Positions 57,715 through 64,000 of a stretch of 64,000 nt of DNA are shown here, piece after piece. The stretch is from Halobacillus campisalis (lineage in GTDB: Bacteria > Bacillota > Bacilli > Bacillales > Halobacillaceae). The notes below the pieces were generated by a model. The model searched no databases, was not told the DNA's origin, and saw nothing but the letters and a program-made list of their open reading frames with translations. How positions within the stretch are numbered: position 1 is the first letter of the stretch; the number at the start of each line of letters is the position of its first letter. Made by a program: the position numbers and the translations under genes. Location: NCBI RefSeq assembly GCF_030345335.1, contig NZ_JAPVRC010000003.1:388794-452793 (forward strand), read 5' to 3'.

Positions 57715-59004
57715 CTAGACATTTTTTGAAATATTAAAATTGCTATTCAATAACTCCCAATTCTGAGGGAAAGACAGGCCGAGCTTCCAATAACTGATCC
57801 CTTTTAATCCCAACTCTTTGATCAGATCAAATTTTTCCTGGATCGACCGGGCATCTTCAAACCAAACTTCATGATCATTTCCTTCGGCGTCTGTATAAGT
57901 GAAAAAAGGAGCCTGAGCTTCTTCATCGTATTCAATCGGCACATTATTTTCTCGAGCGATCTGAATAGCCCGCTGTGGACTGATGGCTTTTGCGAACTCC
58001 CCTCCAGGTTCATAAGGAAGTGTCCAGTCGTAGCCGTATAAATTTTGACCGAGCAGGATTTTGTCCGCAGGCATCTCCGTCAACGCATAGTCGACGACCT
58101 CTCTGACAGAATTTATAGGAGATACGGCCATAGGCGGGCCCCCGCTGTAGCCCCACTCATACGTCATTAAAACGACAAAGTCGACAATTTCCCCGTGCGC
58201 TTTATAGTCGTGTGCTTCATACCAGGCACCGACCTGATCGGCGCTTATTTTTGGTGCAAGCGCTGTTGAAATCAATAACCCTTCTGCAGCAAGACGCTGT
58301 TTCGCTTTTCTAAGAAATTGATTATAGTTTTCCTTTAATTCTGGAGGTAAAAATTCAAGGTCGAAGTGGATGTCCTTGAAGCCGACGGATTGGGCAGTTT
58401 GTATGATATTATCAAGAAGCGTATCCTGAAGCTGTTCATTGGTTAAAATAGTGCGGCCGAGCTCATCACTGAACCCTTCATCCGTCAGATTGGTCACGAC
58501 CATCATGAGTGCCGCATCATTGGCCTCTGCGATAGCAGGGAAATTGTCCAGCGGCGGCGCTTCCAAGGAACCGTCTTCCTGTATCCGGTAGCTGAATGGT
58601 GCCAAATACGTCAATAATGCTGATCTGCTTTCTGCAGCATTGACTAAATTCTCGGAAACCTCTCCCCCGAACGGCTCAATATAAGCATTCGATGTGGTAT
58701 CGGTTTTCGGTTTTTGTGGGATATATAGACGGAATCCTACTGGCAGAGTAGATCCAGGCTGAAGCTGATTGACTTGAATAAGTTCATCGACGGTCGTATT
58801 AAAAAGCTGAGCGATTTCAAATAAGCTGTCTCCTGGCTGCACAAAATAAAACTCGCCGTCAATTGGAATTACAAGTGCCTGGCCAATGACTAAATTTCCC
58901 GGTGTTTCTAACTCATTCGCTTCAATAATCTGATTAGGTACGGCTTCATATAGACCGGCAATGGAAAATACCGACTCACCTTCAGAGACGACGTGAATTT
59001 GCAT
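57715..59004 (-). CDS. yaaH: LysM-GH18 spore cortex glycosylase YaaH/SleL
   Basis: The start is ATG 59004 (MQIHVVSEGESVFSIAGLYE), 8 bp after GGAAGGAG; 429 residues. Two LysM domains (about 2-46 and 50-94) bind the wall; a GH18 domain follows with DIHFDLEFLP carrying the D-x-D-x-E type catalytic glutamate (E in FDLE). SleL acts as N-acetylglucosaminidase on cortex fragments during germination. A sigma-E type promoter lies upstream, as for B. subtilis yaaH. Confidence 0.95.
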   Translation of the reverse strand: MQIHVVSEGESVFSIAGLYEAVPNQIIEANELETPGNLVIGQALVIPIDGEFYFVQPGDSLFEIAQLFNTTVDELIQVNQLQPGSTLPVGFRLYIPQKPKTDTTSNAYIEPFGGEVSENLVNAAESRSALLTYLAPFSYRIQEDGSLEAPPLDNFPAIAEANDAALMMVVTNLTDEGFSDELGRTILTNEQLQDTLLDNIIQTAQSVGFKDIHFDLEFLPPELKENYNQFLRKAKQRLAAEGLLISTALAPKISADQVGAWYEAHDYKAHGEIVDFVVLMTYEWGYSGGPPMAVSPINSVREVVDYALTEMPADKILLGQNLYGYDWTLPYEPGGEFAKAISPQRAIQIARENNVPIEYDEEAQAPFFTYTDAEGNDHEVWFEDARSIQEKFDLIKELGLKGISYWKLGLSFPQNWELLNSNFNISKNV

Positions 59005-59032
59005 AACAAGCACTCCTTCCTCAACTATAATG

Positions 59033-59572
<540 letters not shown>

Positions 59573-59585
59573 GCCTTCGAAATCA

Positions 59586-59614
59586 TTGCAATTTTAAACA
59601 AAACTCGCTATACT
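59586..59614 (+). promoter_or_regulatory. Promoter of the SRP RNA
   Basis: TTGCAA, 17 bp, TATACT, 6 bp before the predicted RNA 5' end. Confidence 0.75.
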
Positions 59615-59620
59615 AGGAAA

Positions 59621-59890
59621 TACCGTGCTAAGCGGGGAGGTAGCGGTGCCCTGTACTCGCAATCCGCTATAGCGAGGCCGAATCCCCACTCCAGGTGGTT
59701 CGTTTTCAAGGTCTGCCTCATGAGAGTGGTGTTGACACCCAGGTCCCGCGCAACGAGAACCAGTGAACCCTGTCAGATCCGGAAGGAAGCAGCAGTAAGC
59801 TGATCATCTTGTGTGCCGCGGGGTCGCCTGGGTCGAGCCATAAACATGAGTAACGCTTGGGATCGAGCCATCGAAAGTGGGTGCACGGTA
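59621..59890 (+). ncRNA. scr: Signal recognition particle RNA, large Bacillus type
   Basis: About 270 nt with the conserved SRP core GTCAGATCCGGAAGGAAGCA and the 5' GTGCTAAGCGGGGAGGTAGC with its closing partner GGTGCACGGT at the 3' end. The extra Alu-type 5' domain (GGGTTGCCTGGG-like GGGTCGCCTGGG) marks the long Bacillus form. Ends are estimated by comparison with remembered B. subtilis scRNA. Confidence 0.95.
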
Positions 59891-59906
59891 TACATATACG
59901 CACACA

Positions 59907-59946
59907 AAGAGCCGTTATGAGATTTTTCATAGCGGTTCTTTTTTTA
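59907..59946 (+). terminator. Terminator of the SRP RNA
   Basis: AAGAGCCGTTATGA pairs with TCATAGCGGTTCTT, then TTTTT. Confidence 0.92.
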
Positions 59947-60052
59947 ATGTAAGGATTTTTCAATTTGCAATCTTAAGGCCGTTTCTTAAGGTTCACATCC
60001 AATCCTTAATTCAGTTATAATATAAAAGAGACTAAAAAGGGAGAGCGGTTGA

Positions 60053-61765
60053 ATGAGTTATCAGGCACTGTATCGAGTTTGGCGCCCCAGGAACTTCGAA
60101 GACGTAGTTGGACAAACTCATATTACTCGTACATTGCAGAATGCAATTGAGCAGGGTAAATTTTCTCATGCTTATTTATTTTCCGGACCGCGTGGTACGG
60201 GAAAAACAAGTGCAGCGAAAATTTTTGCTAAAGCGGTGAACTGTGAAAAGGCCCCGATCAAGGAGCCGTGTAACGAGTGTTCGGCATGTCTTGGGATTCA
60301 GGATGGATCGATCTCTGATGTCATTGAAATCGACGCCGCTTCTAATAACGGGGTCGAGCAAATTCGTGAAATCAGAGATAAAGTAAAATATGCTCCAAGC
60401 GCTGTCTCTTATAAGGTTTACATCATAGACGAAGTGCACATGCTTTCTATGGGAGCTTTCAACGCTCTCCTGAAAACATTAGAAGAGCCGCCAAAGCACG
60501 TCATTTTCATTTTGGCTACGACGGAACCGCATAAAATTCCGCTTACGATTATTTCCCGTTGTCAGCGTTTCGATTTTAAAAGGATTACCCAGCAATCGAT
60601 GGTCGAACGTATGGAAAGAATCACACATGCCGAAGAAATCACGATAGGCCGTGAAGCTCTGGAAATCGTAGCGCTGTCTGCAGAAGGCGGCATGCGTGAT
60701 GCACTCAGCTTATTGGACCAGGCCGTGTCTTACAGTGAAGATGAAGTCAACGTGGAAGATGTATTAGCTGTAACGGGTTCTGTATCTCAGGCGAAACTTT
60801 CTGAGGTCATTCATGCTCTGAACGACAAGCAGGTGAATGAAGCGCTTGGTGCGGTGGATGATTTAATCCAGAGTGGAAAAGATCCAGGCCGCTTCGTATT
60901 TGATTTAATTTATTACTTGCGCGATATTTTGTTATATCAAAGTGCCCCTGACTTAAAGCATAATTTAGAGAGGGCGATTCCAGATGAGTCTTTTGAGGCT
61001 CTTTCAGGAAGTTTGTCAGCAGGATGGATCCAGCAGACGATTCGTGAACTGAATCAATGTCAGCAGGAAATGAAATGGACGACAAGCCCGAAGGTTTTTA
61101 TCGAAATTTCCATCTTGAATATTGTCGACCACCAGCCGGCTGCAGAAGCCGGTATGGATTCGGAAGCCGTCAGTAAGCTTACACAAAAACTTGATAAACT
61201 GGAGAAAGAATTAGCTGAATTGAAAGCTAATCCCCCAGCTGGAGGTCAAGCTCCAGCTCAAGCGGCACAGCCTCAGAAGCGCAGTCCTGCAAGATCGAAT
61301 AGAAACGGTTATAATGTACCATATGACCGGATTCGGATTGTATTGAGTGAAGCTTCTAAGGAAGAATTGAAACAAGTGCAGGCCCAGTGGCCCGCTTTTA
61401 TGGAGCGGCTCAAACAAACGAACGCCCCGGCTCATGCTACTTTATTGAACAGCAGACCGAGTGCGGCTTCATCAAAAGCCCTGATTCTAGCGTTCCGGTA
61501 TGACATTCACTGTTCTCTGGCGTTAGAGCACCAGAAAACGATTGAACCTCTGCTTACAGAGTTCACAGGGAAACCATTGAACCTCATTCCGATTCCAGTA
61601 GAAAAGTGGAAGGAATTGCGTGAAGAATATGTACGCAAGCAAAAAAATGATGGTGATGGGGAAGGAAGCCAATCATCGGCTGAAGATGGGGAAGAGGAAG
61701 AAGACCCCCTTATTTCTGAAGCAAGGAAATTAGCTGGTGATGATCTTATAGAGATTCAAGACTAA
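60053..61765 (+). CDS. dnaX: DNA polymerase III subunits gamma/tau
   Basis: The clamp-loader ATPase, 570 residues. Begins [20 protein letters not shown]; Walker [16 protein letters not shown] (about 43-57), zinc-binding cysteines in [23 protein letters not shown] (Walker B) and sensor residues TTEPHKIP. The C-terminal tau part (after about 390) is proline/alanine-rich, then a PolC/DnaB-interaction region, and ends acidic ([19 protein letters not shown]). No obvious slippery frameshift site was noticed. Confidence 0.98.
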   Translation: MSYQALYRVWRPRNFEDVVGQTHITRTLQNAIEQGKFSHAYLFSGPRGTGKTSAAKIFAKAVNCEKAPIKEPCNECSACLGIQDGSISDVIEIDAASNNGVEQIREIRDKVKYAPSAVSYKVYIIDEVHMLSMGAFNALLKTLEEPPKHVIFILATTEPHKIPLTIISRCQRFDFKRITQQSMVERMERITHAEEITIGREALEIVALSAEGGMRDALSLLDQAVSYSEDEVNVEDVLAVTGSVSQAKLSEVIHALNDKQVNEALGAVDDLIQSGKDPGRFVFDLIYYLRDILLYQSAPDLKHNLERAIPDESFEALSGSLSAGWIQQTIRELNQCQQEMKWTTSPKVFIEISILNIVDHQPAAEAGMDSEAVSKLTQKLDKLEKELAELKANPPAGGQAPAQAAQPQKRSPARSNRNGYNVPYDRIRIVLSEASKEELKQVQAQWPAFMERLKQTNAPAHATLLNSRPSAASSKALILAFRYDIHCSLALEHQKTIEPLLTEFTGKPLNLIPIPVEKWKELREEYVRKQKNDGDGEGSQSSAEDGEEEEDPLISEARKLAGDDLIEIQD

Positions 61766-61794
61766 AGGTAAACAATAAAAGGAGGAGTTTTATT

Positions 61795-62112
61795 ATGCGT
61801 GGCGGAGGAAACATGAACAATATGATGAAACAAATGCAGAAAATGCAGAAGAAAATGATGAAGGCTCAAGAGGAACTTCACGAAGAAACTTTTGAAGCGG
61901 CAGCCGGCGGCGGAATGGTTAAGGTTACAGCTAATGGTAAGAAAGAGATTACAGATGTAGAAATTAATGAAGAAGTTGTCGATCCTGATGATATTGAAAT
62001 GCTTCAAGATTTAATTATTACGGCTATGAACGATGTCATTAAACAAGTTGATGATAAAACGAACGATACTATGGGAGAATTCACGAAGGGTATGCCTGGA
62101 GGAATGTTTTAG
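61795..62112 (+). CDS. ebfC: Nucleoid-associated protein YbaB/EbfC family (YaaK)
   Basis: A 105-residue DNA-binding protein: [40 protein letters not shown] and a methionine/glycine-rich end. Conserved between dnaX and recR. AAAGGAGGAG precedes the ATG; recR starts 11 bp downstream. Confidence 0.97.
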   Translation: MRGGGNMNNMMKQMQKMQKKMMKAQEELHEETFEAAAGGGMVKVTANGKKEITDVEINEEVVDPDDIEMLQDLIITAMNDVIKQVDDKTNDTMGEFTKGMPGGMF

Positions 62113-62123
62113 GAGGAGTTTTC

Positions 62124-62720
62124 ATGTACTACCCAGAACCGATATCAAAACTGATTGACAGTTTTACAAAGCTGCCAGGGATCGGCCCTAAGACGGCTGT
62201 CCGCCTGGCTTTTTTTGTCCTTGAAATGGAAGATGATGATGTTCTCGATTTTGGGAAGGCGCTCGTTAATGCAAAAAGGGAACTAACGCATTGTTCTACG
62301 TGCGGCCACATTACAGATCAGGATCCATGCTCCATCTGTCAGGATGAAAGCCGTGATCAAAAAGTGATCTGTGTAGTCCAGGACCCTAAAGACGTAATCG
62401 CTATGGAAAAAATGAAGGAATTCACCGGTAAATATCATGTCCTTCATGGAGCTATCTCTCCAATGGATGGAATTGGACCTGAGGATATCAATGTTCCAAG
62501 TCTCATCAACCGTCTGAAAGATGAAGGTGTGGAAGAATTGATTTTAGCTACCAATCCGAATATCGAGGGAGAAGCTACGGCTATGTATATTTCACGATTA
62601 GTGAAGCCGTCCGGGATACGCATGACAAGGATTGCCCACGGACTGCCTGTTGGCGGGGACTTAGAATATGCAGATGAAGTCACTTTATCTAAAGCTCTTG
62701 AAGGAAGAAGAGATTTATAA
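62124..62720 (+). CDS. recR: Recombination protein RecR
   Basis: A 198-residue RecFOR component. Helix-hairpin-helix [14 protein letters not shown] (about 18-31), zinc finger C-x2-C...C-x2-C ([16 protein letters not shown]), then the TOPRIM domain [14 protein letters not shown] and [15 protein letters not shown]. Confidence 0.98.
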   Translation: MYYPEPISKLIDSFTKLPGIGPKTAVRLAFFVLEMEDDDVLDFGKALVNAKRELTHCSTCGHITDQDPCSICQDESRDQKVICVVQDPKDVIAMEKMKEFTGKYHVLHGAISPMDGIGPEDINVPSLINRLKDEGVEELILATNPNIEGEATAMYISRLVKPSGIRMTRIAHGLPVGGDLEYADEVTLSKALEGRRDL

Positions 62721-62819
62721 TTTCAATCGGCAGGCTAAGGGAGCTTTTTCCGTGTTTCTTCCTATATGTACAACAATGTGGTCGTACTTACCGCTATTGG
62801 GGAAAAGGGTGGATGGATC

Positions 62820-63035
62820 GTGTTAACGAAGAAAAAAGCCAAAAAGAAAGCTATGGATCAGCAGCTCTTAGCTGACATCAAACGAATGAAGCACGAGTGG
62901 GAAACGTTAGAAAATATTATTGAACACAGTATCGAGCCGAGTGAAGAAGGTATACTGGATGTATCTCTAGCCAAAGCTAAATATTTTTATCTATTGAGAG
63001 AAGCAAGGCACAGAAAAGTGAACGCTCTTTCATAA
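62820..63035 (+). CDS. yaaL: YaaL family protein (DUF2508)
   Basis: The start is taken as GTG 62820 (MLTKKKAKKKAMDQQLLADI) after GGGTGG, giving 71 residues as usual for DUF2508; the frame is open 18 codons upstream without homology. Basic N-terminus, helical, with the conserved AKAKYFYLLREAR end. Function unknown; always between recR and bofA. Confidence 0.92.
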   Translation: MLTKKKAKKKAMDQQLLADIKRMKHEWETLENIIEHSIEPSEEGILDVSLAKAKYFYLLREARHRKVNALS

Positions 63036-63107
63036 GCAAAAGGAATAACTCTCTGGAGAAAGGCATAACTTGTACTAAGAAATGCTATTTACCCAGGGGG
63101 TTTTTTA

Positions 63108-63371
63108 ATGGATCCGGTGCTCGTCATTCTTTTGATAGGTCTCGCCATTCCTATATTGCTCATTGTAGGAATGCCTGCTTCACCCATTAAGTGGTTGGGA
63201 CAGGCTTTAATGAGAGTTGTCATTGCAGTCATTCTATTATTCTTCGTAAATCTATTTGGTGCTCAGTTTGGACTTCATATTCCTATCAATGGCTTTACGG
63301 CGATCGCTTCTGCGGTCCTGGGGATCCCTGGAGTTCTATCTCTTGTCGCTATTCATCTATGGGTCTTATAA
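63108..63371 (+). CDS. bofA: Sigma-K processing inhibitor BofA
   Basis: An 87-residue membrane protein with two to three helices (VLVILLIGLAIPILLIVGMP, VIAVILLFFVNLFG) and the conserved C-terminus LGIPGVLSLVAIHLWVL. BofA holds the SpoIVFB protease inactive until the forespore signal arrives. AGGGGG precedes the ATG. Confidence 0.96.
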   Translation: MDPVLVILLIGLAIPILLIVGMPASPIKWLGQALMRVVIAVILLFFVNLFGAQFGLHIPINGFTAIASAVLGIPGVLSLVAIHLWVL

Positions 63372-63408
63372 AAACGAGTGGAGTGATCAAAACTCTGCTC
63401 GTTTTTTA
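63371..63408 (+). terminator. Terminator of bofA
   Basis: AAAACGAGTGGAGT pairs with ACTCTGCTCGTTTT (two imperfect positions), then Ts. Confidence 0.85.
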
Positions 63409-63657
63409 TTTGCCCTTGTTTTATTTTAGAGGGGCGAGGAAAGTAAAAGTCTCATCGATCTTATGTTGAGATCCTGTTAAGCGCCAGCCTGAAGAAGCTC
63501 ACCGTCCGCCCAACCGGACTTTTAAGAACTATCTTTAGTCACAGAAACGGACTGAATATATTGAAACTGAGTCTTCAGGATAAGGGGTCTTATCAACTCA
63601 GAAATGAAATGCAACAGATCCTTTTTTAAAAGTTTCATAGTTTTTTATTAAAAAGGG

Positions 63658-63784
63658 TTGCGTATATTTTTCACGCATGGTATATTATTTCTTGTCGCGT
63701 TAAAAGCGCGTCAGCAGCTAACACAAATTAGCAAAATATCATTTAAAAAAAGTTGTTGACTTAAATAACTATAAATGATATATT
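63658..63784 (+). promoter_or_regulatory. Tandem rRNA operon promoters
   Basis: P1: TTGCGT (63658-63663), 17 bp, TATATT (63681-63686). P2: TTGACT (63756-63761), 17 bp, TATATT (63779-63784). Downstream TGATCTTTGAAAACTGAACG is the usual Bacillus rrn leader. The stretch 63412-63657 shows no gene. Confidence 0.85.
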
Positions 63785-63927
63785 TATTAAGTCGCTGTTT
63801 TGAAGCGGCAAACAACATTTGATCTTTGAAAACTGAACGAACCAACCAGTACGTCAAGTCTTCTTTCTACTAAAGAAGGAAGTAAAACAAGCACATTCGG
63901 TGTGCAAATGAGCAAGTCAAACTAACT

Positions 63928-64000
63928 TTTATGGAGAGTTTGATCCTGGCTCAGGACGAACGCTGGCGGCGTGCCTAATACATGCAAGTCGAGCGCAGGA
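63928..64000 (+). rRNA. 16S ribosomal RNA, 5' end (cut by window edge)
   Basis: The conserved 16S start GAGAGTTTGATCCTGGCTCA, followed by the universal GACGAACGCTGGCGGCGTGC and CTAATACATGCAAGTCGAGC. The 5' end is placed by analogy with B. subtilis. This is the rRNA operon that follows bofA in many Bacillus genomes. Confidence 0.98.

Noticed and set aside
63470..63560. Further copy of the dispersed repeat before the rRNA operon
   Set aside because: Only short pieces (GCTCACCGTCCGCCC, GAAACGGACTG) resemble it; no paired arms or ends.

Overview
The window is a chromosomal origin region from an endospore-forming member of the Bacillaceae, probably a moderately halophilic marine type close to Halobacillus, Pontibacillus or Thalassobacillus. 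The genus is an inference from gene content and AT-rich Gram-positive style; family level is secure. Evidence for the family: the rpmH-dnaA-dnaN-yaaA-recF-remB-gyrB-gyrA order, spore genes (splAB, bofA, yaaH, a YjcZ-type peptide), strong AGGAGG ribosome binding sites, many TTG/GTG starts, a T-box before serS and a long Gram-positive SRP RNA.

Left arm (1-22,432, mostly minus strand, so codirectional with a leftward fork). 1-1.5 kb: spore photoproduct repair (splA, splB). 1.5-3.4 kb: a general-stress-like set of YtxH/DUF948 proteins behind a good sigma-B type promoter. 3.4-4.3 kb: an EamA transporter. 4.4-11.0 kb: a complete-looking gas vesicle operon read leftward in the order Q-like, A/B, R, N, F, G, L, S, K, J, T-like, U, the order I recall for Bacillus megaterium. 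11.3-15.5 kb: a stress-type SDR oxidoreductase, nei, a small phosphodiesterase and an alpha/beta hydrolase. 15.5-19.6 kb: rsmG, mnmG, mnmE. 20.4-22.4 kb: jag, yidC, rnpA, rpmH. The usual noc-parA-parB genes are not found next to rsmG.

oriC lies on both sides of dnaA: DnaA-box clusters at 22,662-22,909 and 24,447-24,547, the second followed by DnaA-trio repeats and an AT-rich unwinding tract; extra DnaA boxes lie upstream of mnmE.

Right arm (mostly plus strand). dnaN to gyrA, an HD-GYP-like gene, yaaC, guaB, dacA, pdxS-pdxT, T-box-serS, tRNA-Ser(UGA), dck-dgk, tRNA-Arg(CCU). An accessory block at about 43.2-59 kb interrupts the B. subtilis-like order: a K+ channel, a holin/XRE/amidase group with three operator copies, a modABC molybdate transporter, an M50-like peptidase, a YjcZ peptide, aldA, queF, acsA with a cre site, a parS site, an orphan lysine/ornithine N-hydroxylase, a DJ-1 family protein and a DUF3891 protein. 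Conserved order resumes with yaaH, tadA, SRP RNA, dnaX, ebfC, recR, yaaL, bofA and the start of an rRNA operon (16S at the right edge).

The least explained element is a dispersed intergenic repeat of about 170 bp with terminal inverted repeats and a long inner stem whose two arms change together between copies (19.8, 20.2, 25.8 and 49.4 kb, plus a remnant at 12.4 kb). All functional calls come from reading the sequence and remembered family features; no database search was run.
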